From contig NADL03000650.1 of assembly GCA_002205965.3 (NCBI GenBank), forward strand, positions 1 through 64,000: a stretch of 64,000 bases of DNA, given 5' to 3'. The position numbers were made by a program, and so were the translations under genes. Under the pieces are notes generated by a model that was given only the letters and a program-made list of their open reading frames with translations, made no database searches and was not told the DNA's origin. Shown one piece after another: positions 1-11,265 of this stretch (position 1 is the first letter of the stretch; every line of letters begins with the position of its first letter). This DNA is from Kappaphycus alvarezii (taxonomy: Eukaryota; Rhodophyta; Florideophyceae; Gigartinales; Solieriaceae).

Positions 1-139
1 CGGTAGCTGGGAATAGGGCGCAAAGGGGGGTCATTGTCATGGATCGCCTAGAGCAGAGGCTCATGGATCTTCAACGCGGGACTCCCGCCTCGCAGAGAGT
101 AACTCCTCAGATTCTTTCTCAGCTTTCTGTGACCAAGAG

Positions 140-631
140 GTGGCATGGAAATCGGCTCCAGCGACCATGCTGGTAGTACCGGTAGTAGATGCAACCCAAC
201 CTTCTCTACTGAAGTACGGATCGACAGTGTACCACCCGACTGCCGTCGACGTCATTAAGAAATTCTTGGCATCCATATTGTCACCTCCTGAGGGGAGTTG
301 GGCTGCTACAGTACCAACTCTAGTCGGTCAGCTTCGTGACGCAATCATGAAGGCGCACCATCAGATAATTAGAGGGGAGGAAGTGGACGTCCTATCTTCA
401 ATCAAGAGTCCTGACATTCAGCCCTCGGATCGAACTTTCTTCTCGGCGGAGGCTTGGCGGGTCATTCATTACTTTGTTGTTCAAGTAGTTGTAGATCCCG
501 TTAGCCCTATACCATGTTCGATAAGGGAAATGCGTCAGAGTTTGTTCGCGTTTGTTAAGGAAGTTGAGCGGCAAGCGGCGGCCGAACGGGTCTATCTTCC
601 GCGACACTGCCCTCTATCAATGGATAATTAG
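140..631 (+). CDS. Unassigned open frame antisense to the Gypsy 3' region
   Basis: A 163-residue open frame on the plus strand, opposite to the Gypsy genes and beyond the chromodomain. It starts with GTG at 140, the first in-frame ATG being later, so the true start may be upstream in another frame or outside the window. I do not recognise the product. It has no clear signal peptide or membrane helix; the middle is mixed alpha/beta-like with a run of hydrophobic and aromatic residues near FSAEAWRVIHYFVVQVVV and ends in a charged helix. It could be an antisense gene of the retroelement, a piece of a neighbouring gene or chance. Confidence 0.3.
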   Translation: MAWKSAPATMLVVPVVDATQPSLLKYGSTVYHPTAVDVIKKFLASILSPPEGSWAATVPTLVGQLRDAIMKAHHQIIRGEEVDVLSSIKSPDIQPSDRTFFSAEAWRVIHYFVVQVVVDPVSPIPCSIREMRQSLFAFVKEVERQAAAERVYLPRHCPLSMDN

Positions 632-898
632 CGAAATGGGAGAATCCCAACGACAGTAAACAATTGAAAGTCATAGTTTTCAACAATGCAACGAAGGTTT
701 CGGGAAGTTCCCGTTTCACTTCAGTGAGCCCTTTTGAACTTGCTACTAGCGGGCCCTCTGGCAAACCTCCTTGTGATACTGTCCATGTTGGCCAAAAGAT
801 AATGAGTTCCCGGTTGAACTCTATCTTTTAGATTTGTAACTCATCCCCCTTCTGAAGATTGGAACAGAATTGATACATTCCGAATTATCTTGATGATT
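632..898. other. Gypsy 3' non-coding region
   Basis: No gene, RNA or LTR copy recognised between the chromodomain end and the antisense open frame. Likely part of the element's 3' untranslated region. Confidence 0.4.
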
Positions 899-2971
899 TT
901 ATCCAACTTGAGCAATTTCCACTTCTGGGGGTAGGAGCAGTTTATTTTTCCGGAAGTATTGCACTACCTTGCTCCTTGGATGCGCGTTTACCGGTTCCCG
1001 AGTTGCCTCAAAGATGGGATAGCCGGCCCAGTGGACGTGAAGCAGCAGCTCCTCGTCGTCAGCTCGGCCGTATGATAAAAATTTCTTGATGGCATATTCC
1101 CGACTCGGGAATTCTGGCTTTTGTACCCTAACTTCAGATTCCATTGGCTCATGCCGGGTCCGTGAGGGTATTTGTTCGTCACTGTCGTTCTCTTCACATC
1201 GCTTGTCTTTGTTAGCGGGACTGTTCTCTCGCGAGCGTGCCGCAGCGGATGGCGTCGCCTGATCGCCGCTTTTATCCTCTAAGGGAGGAATTGCTTCTTC
1301 GGATACCGTCAACTTCCTGTTGTAATCCTGAGTTTCAAGCGAGTCTTGTGCTGCATTAGTTATTTTTCCCTCTCGATTTTCAATCAATGGAAGGTCAAGC
1401 AGTCCTTTGGACAACGAACTACCTTCGTGGATACCACTTGGGTTGATTTGTTATGATGGCTGCGGTGGTGTGATCCGTTTGGTGCTGTTCCAGTGTAGGC
1501 TTCAATTGCTTCCGATGGGCCTTTTTTTGTACGTCACCCCAGGGTATTGGTGCAGGCTCGACTCGGTCGCGGGATACTCGCTCTTTAATGTCTCCAATTT
1601 CGATCACCACAGTGTCATCTCGAACTTCCCTGACTCTATGTGGACCAGTTGCCACGGCAGACAACTTGTGTTGTCGTTCTTTGCTCGACCCGGGCTCCTT
1701 CTTCAGGAATACAAACGATCCGATCGGTATTTCGTATGGGGGTTTTCGTAGCCGCACGTCAAAGTTGCGTTTGTATCTTGCTTGTTCCTTCTCTATGGAC
1801 TGGTCCACGGTAGACATAAGACCTTTTAACCGAGCCCTGCACCGTTGATTGTATTGTACTGTTGATGAGTTCTCTTCAAGAGTAGGCTGTGCTTGGATTG
1901 CTAAGGAAGTGGGCGCGCGTGACAAGACGAGTTCGAAGGGGGCCACGTTCGTAGTCCTGTGGACTTGTGTGTTATAACCAAATGTTAGCGCGTCCGTGAA
2001 GAGGTCCAAATCCTTCGGGTGATCAGATACGTAGTGCAGGAGGGCTGCAAGTATTGTGCGGTTGAAAAGCTCCGCCTGCCCATTCGTCTACGGGTGGTAT
2101 GTGGTTGTGAACAAGTTCTTGACGCCGAGAATCGAGCATACGCTAAAAAAGAATTTTGAAGCAAACTGGCTACCATTATCGGACAATAACTGAATGGGTG
2201 GACCGTACAAAAAAACCCAGTGTGTTACAAAGGCGGAGGCAACTGCTGCAACAGAGATTTTCTTGAGGGTCACAGTTTGTACGAGCTTGGAATACCGATC
2301 AGTGATCACCAAAAAGAAGCAATTTCCCCGTTGGTACGGAAGAGTTCGCCGAGTATGTCGATTGCTACGAATTCCAGTGGGGCCCTTGGTGCAAAGAGCT
2401 TTAGCTCCTTCACAGACTTGCGCAATTTGATTCTATTTTTCGCGCAAGTTGGGCACGGGCGAACAACGGCATAACAATCCATCGACATCGATGGCCAATA
2501 GTAGGACTTTTCCAGAGAGACATACAGTCTCCGGCCACCTAGATGAGCGCCTAACTTGTAATGATGACTGAGTCTTAAAATCCTCTGTTGAGTTGGGTAC
2601 GACGATCTGAGTGTATTCCGATGCTGTTCGACAGAGGTATCCTTCGTGTCCAGGAGCGTCCATTGTGAAGGGAGCTGTTGTCCAGCATTTATTCTTGAGC
2701 GGATCTTCTGGCAGAAGTCGTCTTTGTACTGTTCCTTGGAGAGCTCTTCCGGAGAAATGCATTCAGATTCTTCTTCACTTCCGTTTTGAATGGATAGTAC
2801 TTGGTCTGCAGTGTCAAAAGAAATCTCGATTTCATCAAACTCTGTGAACTGCCCGGCCTTATTGTCGTATTTTGATTCGATTTTTGCGGACGAGTCCAAC
2901 GCGTCCACCTCCTTAAGAGCGGAAAAGTCTTTTGCAAGAAAGCACGGTACTTCCTCGTCGAAATCTTCCAC
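899..2971 (-). pseudogene. Gypsy integrase with C-terminal chromodomain
   Basis: Fossil integrase. The H2C2 zinc domain is visible around SHHYKLGAHLGG and CPTCAKNR, followed by core motifs FVAIDILG and LLSDNGSQFASKFF, and then FGYNTQVHRTTNVAPFELV, which is typical of Ty3/Gypsy integrase. The terminal piece (1414-899) has a chromodomain-like stretch, LLLHVHWAGYPIFEATREPV, placing the element among chromoviruses, whose chromodomain can steer insertion towards particular chromatin. Broken. Confidence 0.8.
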
Positions 2972-3080
2972 AATTTCATCGATGGTACTAAGTCTTTACA
3001 ATGCATCTGCTTGGAATTTGATTTTCCCTTTTTATACACAACTTCAAGGTCGAATTCCGAAATTCGGAGCTTCCAGCGCA

Positions 3081-4340
3081 AAGTCGACCCGATGGATCAG
3101 TAAAATTCATTAACTACCTCAGTGAGGAATTATCCGTATGGATGGTGAATTTCTCCCCTTGTAGGTAGGGTCGCAATGTCGTTGACGCCCGAAACACGGC
3201 CAGGCATTCTTTTTCTGTGACAGGATAACGTTTCTCGGCTTCCTTGAGTGATCTAGAGAAGAAGCCAATGCGTTTTCGTTCCCTCGTTGGATATGTTTGG
3301 AACAGGGCGACTCCTACTTGATATTGACTAGCGTCCGTGTCAATTGAATAAAATAGTCCTGCTTTTGGCAATTCCAATACCTTGGGTGCAGAATTTAGGC
3401 GATAAGAGTCCGGAAAGCGACTTCTTCCATAGCACCAAATGGTTCTATCTTGGTTGGCATACCTTTTCGCAAAAGCTTGTTAAGTGGTGCCGCGATGCTG
3501 TAAAAGTCTTTGATAAATCTGCGGTATAAATTACAAAGACCGAGAAAACTCCGAAGCTCAGTAAGCGTTGTCGGGTGCTTGCCTGCTGGAGTGCCTCTAC
3601 TCTGGCAGAATCTATTTCCAGTCTTCCTGGCTTGATGATGTGTCCTGGTATTTGACCTTATCGGAACCAAATGTACATATCCGTAACTCGAGGGATACAC
3701 CAGCATGTTGCAACACCCGCAGAATTTCTTCGACATGGTCGATGTGCTCCTCCATGTTTTTGGAGAAAATGGTGACATCATCAAGGTACACGAGACAGGA
3801 GCGCCATCGGTATGATGAAAGAAGAATGTCTAGAGTGCGCTGAAAGGTAGCAGGTGCGCTGTATAATCCTAATGGCATTCGCCTATAGCGATATAATCCT
3901 GCGTGGCATACGGAGGCGGTCTTGTCTCAGTCCTCTTTCGCCACTTGACTTGCCAGTAACCAGAGTTGCAATCAAGGGTAGTGAATACTGATGCATCTCC
4001 CAAGGAGTCAATGCATTCATCCATCCTTGGTAAAGAGTAAGTGTCCTTCACTGTCGCTTGCGTTCAGTTTTCTATAATCGACGCAAAAAAGAACCGTCCC
4101 ATCGGGATTAGGGATTAACACCACCGGTGCAGCCCATGATGACTGTGCGGGCTCAATTACGCCTGATTCTAACATCCTCTGTACCTCGGTTGCTTCTAAT
4201 TCCCTCGCCTTAGGTCCGGCCCGGTAAGGCGGTTGAGCGATAGGCCGAGTCCCTGGAATTAATTCGATGTGGTGTTCAACAGTGTTGATTTCTCCCAGCG
4301 AACCATCCCACATACTCGAGTACTTGTTCAACATTTCCAT
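3081..4340 (-). pseudogene. Gypsy reverse transcriptase and RNase H region
   Basis: Fossil polymerase part of the Gypsy element. RT landmarks are CVDYRKLN, FTTLDCNSGYWQV (metal-binding Asp block), MPLGLYSAPATFQR and the YLDD box in LVYLDDVTIFSKN. RNase H follows with IDTDASQYQVG, KRYPVTEKECLAV and FTIHTDNSSL, the normal Ty3/Gypsy layout. In working relatives these domains copy element RNA into DNA and remove the RNA strand. The region is interrupted several times and is not functional. Confidence 0.85.
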
Positions 4341-4898
4341 GAATCTACTGGCCAGCTTTCGATCTATATGTATCCAGTCGAGGTCTCCTACTTCTTTTGT
4401 AGACCTTTTTGGTGTTAACGCTTCTACATTCAGAGTTTTTTGTTCGTGTTATTTAAGCACAAAGCGCTGGTGCCCACCAGGCGTTTGTGCAGGACTATCC
4501 TTTTGGGATATTTCTTCGGTGATACCGAGTACCTCTCCGAAGTTTAGCTGGCTTGGTACTGTTATTGATGGATGGGCAATGCTTGAGCAACAATTTGCAA
4601 CCGATGGGGAGTTATAGAGGATTTGGTGAAGTTCGCGATCAACAACCGAAATGAGACCCCGGCTTCCACTTGCGCAATACCATTGGCAGCTGCCAATCCG
4701 AGTTTTTGTAGAGACTTTAGTCAGGTCGTACAACTATAAGGCTGTGGCGGTCTGTTGTCACCGGTACAAATGATTGACTTTGTGGCGGAATAGTTGGTGG
4801 ACATCCTAATGTTGGGCGATGCCCTTCCGTCCTTCAGGGTGGTTCCAATTCCGTTGGTAGTGGTCTCTTACTTTGTGCCCTTTCTAAAGGCCTTCGTA

Positions 4899-5393
4899 CT
4901 ATTGGAAACGTAATTCCTCCTTCGAGCTCAACGAGCTTCTCCCTGGGACCAATGGATTCCACAAAAGGTCGCAGAAATCCGTTCCTAATATTACTAGTGC
5001 GGCGAGCTTCTCACATACGATGAACATGACCAGTGCAAGATATCTTCCCAACCGGATCGGTAGCTTAATGGTCCCAAGTGTCCTAAACGGATTGTTATTT
5101 GCATCACAGATGTCCGGGAGCGGGCCATAAGATAGATGCTCCGTCGCTTCTGGTGGGAGTTCCGAACTTCGGACGAAGTTAGGACCTGCTCCAGTGTCTA
5201 AAACCGCAAGCGTCCGATGCATCAGTCCGGGACTAAGGCCGATATCAGCATACACCTTGTAATTGCGTCGGGCCATAACCATGACTCTTTCTGGGTGCTC
5301 CATGCTCCTAACCTTTCTCCATGGACGCTGAAGCTTGAATAGGTGATCTGAGCCGCTGGGACTTACAATTTTCGGGATCAAAAACAGCTGCAT
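4899..5393 (-). pseudogene. Gypsy aspartic protease region
   Basis: Retropepsin-like fossil domain between gag and reverse transcriptase. The catalytic-type motif AVLDTGAGPNFV and, about 85 residues later, the hydrophobic VILGTDFC flap-end motif match the retropepsin fold of Ty3/Gypsy elements, in which a homodimer cuts Gag-Pol. The location between the zinc knuckle and the RT is the usual one. Part of a broken element. Confidence 0.8.
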
Positions 5394-5517
5394 TTCGGGA
5401 TCCGGGCGGCATCTGAAGTGCTACCATTTCTGTGAGTAAGTGGGCGAGGCCAAGGAGCCCCAGATTGGTTTTCAACTGTGTCCGAGGTGAAAATCACTTC
5501 CCAATGGGAGGCTCTCT

Positions 5518-7839
5518 TTACTCTTTTTTTGAAAGGTTATCTGGGACCGCCGGGGGTGGAACTGGTGGTATGGAACCTATCGGCGTCGCCGAAGCATGGG
5601 GTTTAGCGACATTTCTAGATTCCGTAGTGGGATGCTTGGCTTCCGAGTTCAACATCCGGGCGACGCGGTTATAGCTTGTCTGCGGTACCAAGGCCTTTTC
5701 TTGAGGGTTCAAAGCTTCATAGTTCCGTGATACCGACGGGAGTTCCCGCAAAAGTAAAATGCATTCTGGGGAAATATGTCCCCGGCAATAGCATGTGTCG
5801 CATATGAGGTTATGGCGGCGACTTATTTGCTGTTCTTTCGTAAGGCGTGACGGTGATCGCGCCGACGTCCGCCCTCCCAAACCTGGGCGGTTGAAGTTTC
5901 TGTGGCGTTTTGCCTATGGGATTCGCGGTGCGGGAGTATTTCCTCGATCCGGGAGTAGGAAAGAGGGATCATAAGAGGTTTCTTCGGATATTGAAGTAAG
6001 TTCTTCCTCCGTCGTACAAGTTGAAATATCCAAAGCACCAGCTTGGTCAGGTATGTGAGCCTCGTAGTCATTTCCATCGGCATCATACTCAATTGTTGAA
6101 TTTTGAGATGCGGACGGATAATCTAACAGGGCAACAGTCCGTGTCTTTGACGAGTAATTCGTATCCCATCGAGAATCCGTAATTATGGTACTAGGTGTGA
6201 CCGGACGGGAATCGATCGAGACCTTTCGGAGCGCTTGAGAGCGAGCTCTGACGGAGATGCCTTGAATCTCAGCGTACTCGACAATATCTATGAAGGTGGC
6301 TGCCTTATTTGTGCGTCGATAATGGCTGACAACTCCCTTGATTTGGCGGTCCAGGCCGTCGATGTACATCGTAATAAGCTCTTGGGCGTCATGAACGTTA
6401 CCACAACGGCTGCTGGCGTCAGAAAGGCGCAAATAGTAGTCACGTTCGCTTTCGTTGGGTAGCTGCTGAACATCTCGCATAGCGAGTACCACATTGTGTA
6501 CGGCATCGTCAGTGGCGAAGGATCGAAGCATCCAATGGACTGACTCCGGCCAGCTCGTGATGCCTCCCTGCTCCGGAGAAGCTGTTTCGGGGACAGAGCG
6601 AAATTGCCTTTCTGCAATTCCGGTTAAGAAGTCGGAGAAAACCCGAAAGGATTGAGATCCTGTCATGCCCTGGAGGTTAAACTCCCTAACCATCAGTGCC
6701 AGGAAAGCCAACAACATGATAGGGTCTTCACCAGAGAAAAAATCCTTCCTCTTAATATTTTGCGCAATGCGTCTGGCTTTCGTCCGAGCTTTCCCTGTCT
6801 GAGAGGAATTAAGTGACTGGGAAGTTCGCTTCAAGCGGTAAGTACGACAGGATAGCAGCCTACGGTACAAATGGTTTGTTGGATGTAACTCTTCGAGATC
6901 TACCCACCTAGGGCCGGGTTCTTCCCGAAGGCCAATTCGTGTCCTGGTGGATCTACCAGAGGTTACCGATGCAGTTTGGATCTTTGTACGATACGAGCGG
7001 TTCTTGGACTTCTTCGCGACCCGCGCATTCTCATATCTTCCTTTCGGACATCCAGTTTCATCCAGAGAGAGGGCCGAATCTGAATCCGTAGGCGCATCTT
7101 CAAAATTATCTTCTCCAATTCCGTCGAGCGAGCAATATTCAGACAACAATGAGTCCTTATGTAAGTTACTATTGTTCTTCTTGACCCTGTTCTTGTTTAA
7201 GGACGTTGCTTTTCTTCCTCGTTGCGAACGGTCCCGACGTCGTTGATCTCCATCCTTATCATCATCTTCGTCTTCATTAGCACGAGGTCCTTCAACATCG
7301 GTAATACCGAGAACCCCCTGTTCCGGGTGAAGATCGAGGGTTTGGGTACCCGGTAAAGCCCCAGACTCGAGACGACTTAGACAGGTGTTGATACGTTCGG
7401 CTCTTTCTGTACCCGTAGCTTTTTCGACGACTATGTCTTCCAACAGACGGTTAACATCCCGCCTCAGAGTGGCAACCTCATCCCGCAGGGTTCCTACAAC
7501 AGCCTTTAAGTCACTAATGCTGTTTAGACGAGCCTCTTGCTGACGAAAGTCAACATCAAATCGGACTTCACTTGTCTTCAGAGATTCCCGAATTGCATTT
7601 ATCTCTCCTTTACCGGTTTCAATCTCCGTGCGCACCAATGTGCAAATCTCCTCCCAGAGAGAAGCATGATGCTCCAGGCAGCGGGAGTCAATGTCCTGTG
7701 GGGGTGCTTCCGTGACCGATGGTATGTCTCCGGCTACAGACCTGGAACGAGTCTGTGTACGGGGTACTGTTGAGGAGGCTACACCTTTTGGGGCAGTACC
7801 CGCTCGAGTACGAGGGCGACTAGATTCAACGGAAGACAT
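5518..7839 (-). pseudogene. Gypsy gag region with CCHC zinc knuckle
   Basis: This is the structural (capsid/nucleocapsid) part of the fossil Gypsy element. A long open stretch at 7839-5914 has a charged, coiled-coil-like N-terminal part (about residues 60-170), an acidic and basic low-complexity middle and a capsid-like helical region containing the motif LNLQGMTGSQ-like residues typical of gag. The following piece (5880-5518) carries a CCHC knuckle, CDTCYCRGHISPEC. Gag packages the element RNA into virus-like particles in family members that work. It lies directly after the LTR and putative primer site. The region is broken and is treated as a fossil. Confidence 0.72.
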
Positions 7840-8056
7840 TCCAGTTCGTAGTACAAATATTCCTTATCTGCCGGTGGCGGCTTGACCACGAGGAACCGAG
7901 AAATTAACAACGATTGATAAAGGGGCGTCTTTTATCCTCAACGATGAAAGGAGGAGACTATCAATTGGAAGTAGAGTTACCAGAGGTGAGACTATTGAGA
8001 ATCTTCCTCGACTTCGGAGTTGATCCAACAAGTTCTAGGTTGGGAGACCAGATTTG

Positions 8057-9004
8057 TGTAGTGCAATGCGCGGTGCGCAGTTCTTCTCGTCTAGGAACGG
8101 AACACCGTCAGACAATGAGAAACCCAACACACACACACGAAGAGCCACAGGGTGTTCGCTGTCCCTCTTTCTCTTTAAACACCCTGCGATGCAGTAGCAC
8201 AGCTCGCCGACGGCGAGAGGAAATGGAGTTGGAAGAGCGGGGGTAATTCCTTGGACGGTATACTTGTCCTCCGGGTTGTAAGGCCGGGCCGTGGTCCGCA
8301 GAATGCTAGAACCTTGATAAGGATCGATTCCAAAAAATCTTATACACCAGGGGTGTAATACTGGACAAAGAAGATGTAGCACTGGGTCAGCAGTGCTGAA
8401 TATCTCCTTTGGATAAGGATGTTATCACCAAAGACAACCTTGAAGTTCCTATTTGTATATAGACGCCGGAATCCGGGGCGCCAAGCGTGAGTAAATATCA
8501 AAAACAAACAACAAAAGGGTATTGTAATATTGGATAGAGAGGGGGGAAATAGAAAGGGGGACCCGGGCGGATAAACGTGGCTATAGCAAAAGTTGCCGTT
8601 GGCAAGGTTTCTACAAAGGCGGAAGTTGGGAGTCAATTTCAGAGCCAACACCTTGGTGGCTGTTAACTCTGGGGCCCTAGTGGCCAGGTAGGTATAAATA
8701 CCAGTAACAAAGGTTAGGGTTATTTACGACGGCTGGGTGAGTGAAGTTAGCGGCAGCCAATAATTACCTTTCATCTGCGAAAATATCAGGTCCAAATTGG
8801 GGGCCGAGTGTTCCAGATTGCAAACACTCAAGCCCCATCGGGTGGGTATACAGTACCAAAAATAATAGTGGGCGACAAAAGAAAATTGCCCTTACTGTAC
8901 TGTACAGTACAGTACCTGCTGGTTATCAGTGAATCAGATCAAAAAAAGATCACCAAAATCAGCTCTGCCGATGGCAGTACAGTGTGAGTGCCCATTGCAC
9001 TACA
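8057..9004 (-). repeat. 5' LTR of the Gypsy element
   Basis: The 948-bp LTR is bounded by a perfect 12-bp inverted repeat, TGTAGTGCAATG at the left and CATTGCACTACA at the right. The limits were set by comparison with a second LTR copy at 48463-53195, where similarity starts and stops at the same terminal TGTAG and CTACA. Six bases inside the element (minus strand) lies TGGTCTCCCAACC, beginning with TGG as expected for a tRNA-primed minus-strand binding site; which tRNA is not known. The LTR contains a palindromic GTACTGTAC/GTACAGTAC cluster at 8893-8915. Confidence 0.85.
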
Positions 9005-9049
9005 GTAGCGGACAGATATCAAAAAGATAATTACGAGGTCTCGTCATGT

Positions 9050-10013
9050 TCAGATTACTACGTTTAAATCGAACTTATACTCCGAGGAACATGCTCTACA
9101 TGACTTCCGTTTCAGGAAGTCTGATATCGGGCGAGTATGCAGTACTATGAACTGGAGTACAGGAAGAACTGCGAGGAATCGATACACATGTAGTCCGATA
9201 ACGGCGTGCTGTATCTTGCTGAGAAGGCTTTCAACTACCGTCAACTGGTTTGACTTACAGATGGTATGTGGCATGCGCTATTCCCACCTCTTCGAAGTTT
9301 TTTGGGAAGTTTTGGAATCGTTTTCTGCAATCTAGGGGACATCTAGTGACAACTTTACAAGCTACTATGCTGCAACAGAGGGCTGAATATTATGCCAAGT
9401 CAATACAAGATTCAGGAACTCCATTGGACAGCTGTGTCGGCTTCATAGATTTTACGAAAACAAGGATGACTCGTCCAGGAGGTATTGGTAGCAACTGACG
9501 AGCTTTTTATTCCTGACACAGAAGAACGCACTGCCTGGTATATCAAATAATTAAAACACTGGACGGCCTTATACTCTCAGTATGCGGGCCTGAAGCGGGG
9601 CGAAGACGTGACTTAACGCTATAACGGAATGGCGGGATAGCAGAGCTACTGAATGATTGCTTGATAATGCAGGGAAGGCAGTATTATATATATGGGGATT
9701 CCGCCTACATGCTGCAACCATGGTTGCAGGTAGCATTCAACATAGCAACTGAAACGGAATAACACGCTGTATATAATACAGCAATGAGTGCAGTAATGGT
9801 GTCTGTTGAATGGAACTACAACGATTTGAAACAACTATGGAGAACAAATGATTTTGCTCGGTTGCTACAAGTACGACGGTCACCTATTGCAATTATGTAC
9901 ATAGCTTCAGAACTACTTCCAAGTTTTAAGACATGCCTCGAGAAGTGGGGACAGACTGCCCTCTTGTTTAGATGGAAGGCCCCTTCCTTCGAAGATTACG
10001 TCAACATGTAAAT
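9050..10013 (+). pseudogene. Harbinger transposase (DDE_Tnp_4 type), decayed
   Basis: Starts at ATGTTCAG, the same start as the copy 2 transposase. Recognisable blocks in order are a helical region with MLQQRAEYYAKSIQ, the first catalytic block CVGFIDFTKTRMTRPGG, a YGDSAYMLQPW-like second block near 9690-9720, and the C-terminal MSAVMVSVEWNYNDLKQLW block that keeps the family's third acidic residue (Glu in VSVEW). The C-terminus FEDYVNM closes the frame at 10009-10011. The reading frame changes several times and has stops near 9150-9230, 9497 and 9730-9780, so it is a pseudogene. Harbinger transposases cut and paste DNA with a D-D-E nuclease and need a Myb-like partner. Confidence 0.75.
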
Positions 10014-10096
10014 CCATCCCAATTCCAATATCTGTTCAATGGTGAAAGGTACGAGAAATTCATGCCAGAGTAGAAGTAAAAGACAAAACGTGACGC

Positions 10097-10953
10097 ATGA
10101 AAAACGCAGGCTACTGTAACTTCTTTGAGAGTAGTTCGAATATGCCCACGATCTGTTTTCTCTCTTCTATTGCTTGCTTGCGTTCTTTTTCCAGCTGGAA
10201 GCGTTTTTCGTCCAAGGCAAGACGCCGATTTGTTGCCACTTGTAATGCGTCAAAGCGTTCTCTTTCTCTATCTACACGGAATCGCTCTAATTCTATGCGC
10301 TCTATCTCCAACTCCAGACTTTTCTTTTCAGACTCACGGTGGTCTTGCGCTTCGGAAAGCAGCAAAGAAGTAACTTCGTTATCGGAACCGGCAGTTTCCA
10401 TCGCCCTTCTGCGCTTCTTTTTTCTAGCGGAGCCCATGGTGTCACACTGCTCGTCGCTTATTCCAGATCGTTTCAGTACTTGGGACCTAATATGTTCTCC
10501 AGCATGCACCAACCGTCTCTCAATCTCATTTTGGTCATCCTTTTCTGCTCTAGCAGCTTCAATCTTTCGTCAATCTCTTGAATAAGATCTTCCAACAGCA
10601 CCTCCTTGTCTCCGCGCTTCTCGATAATACCACTAGCCTCAACTGTACGCTTTACACTGTGCGTCGAAAGCACGGACCACGTTCAAAAGACACAGGTCGT
10701 AAGTTTCAGAAAATCGAAAGAGTTGCGCTTAGGATGAGCTTTTTCGGTTGGATTAGACTGCGTACTATCGGGAGGGGAAGAGTTTGGAAAGGAGGGTTGG
10801 GGAGAAGGTGTAATTATGGGGTTGGGGCGAGTTCTCCGATGGACTGCCATCGTCTGGGGCGGCGGTTGCCATGGTTGGAGATGTTGGCAGTTGAGAGTCG
10901 GATAGCGCGCTCTGCATACCAAGTCCATTATACGAAGTCCACTTCTTATACAA
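10097..10953 (-). pseudogene. Harbinger Myb-like/coiled-coil partner gene, decayed
   Basis: The minus-strand frames carry a Pro/Ser-rich start (10953-10683), a middle part with GDKEVLLEDLIQEIDERLKLL, a nuclear-localisation-like KKKRRRAM and a long Glu/Arg coiled coil (LELEIERIELERFRVDRERE) ending near KLQ at 10111. In Harbinger elements this second protein binds the transposase, takes it to the nucleus and helps recognise the ends. The trihelix/SANT-like domain visible in copy 2 is mostly missing here, around 10690, so a deletion is likely, and there are frame changes near 10680 and 10480. Confidence 0.6.
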
Positions 10954-11265
10954 AGTGAATTACACGAAGTTTCTTATCGTAATTTCGTATGTTTTTTGTG
11001 GATGTGGCATATCTGTATAAGTTGTACAACGTGTCTACGAAAAATACACGAAAATTTGTAAGGAGTAAATTATCTTATGTCTTTAAAGAATATTTTTTAA
11101 AATATTTACGGCCCTGAAAATTTTTAGTTACTGTACATTTTTACAGAAAAAAAAAGGTTTGTGAGGCACACCATATGTGAGGATAGCGCCATCGCGGATG
11201 GACACTAGTAGACCATTGACCACAAGTCTCGCCGAGTTCATCTCTAGCCGCTTGGACGCACTTCT

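Larger units (their letters stand above)
1..9004 (-). mobile_element. Ty3/Gypsy LTR retrotransposon with chromodomain (broken, 3' end outside window)
   Basis: Fossil element read on the minus strand. In order from its 5' end it has an LTR (8057-9004), gag (7839-5518), protease (5393-4899), reverse transcriptase and RNase H (about 4340-3081), integrase (about 2971-1419) and a chromodomain-like tail (1414-899). The pol order protease-RT-RNaseH-integrase is the Ty3/Gypsy order. No second LTR is seen between 899 and 1, so the 3' LTR is either beyond the left edge or lost. The element is broken, with roughly a dozen interruptions. Its LTR is only about 80% like the other family LTR at 48463-53195, so the family is old here. 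Its right end abuts Harbinger-1 sequence, suggesting it landed inside that transposon. Confidence 0.88.
9005..11075. mobile_element. PIF/Harbinger DNA transposon copy 1 (decayed, left end cut off)
   Basis: Two-gene Harbinger layout: transposase on the plus strand (9050-10013) and the Myb/coiled-coil partner gene on the minus strand (10953-10097), facing each other tail to tail. The same arrangement occurs in copy 2 at 13382-16088. The right end, read on the minus strand from about 11075, aligns with the left end of copy 2 over about 45 bp, including spaced TTTCGT repeats and ACACGTTG. The left end stops only about 45 bp before the transposase start, exactly at the Gypsy LTR border, whereas copy 2 has over 400 bp there. 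I infer the Gypsy element inserted into this transposon. Confidence 0.75.
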
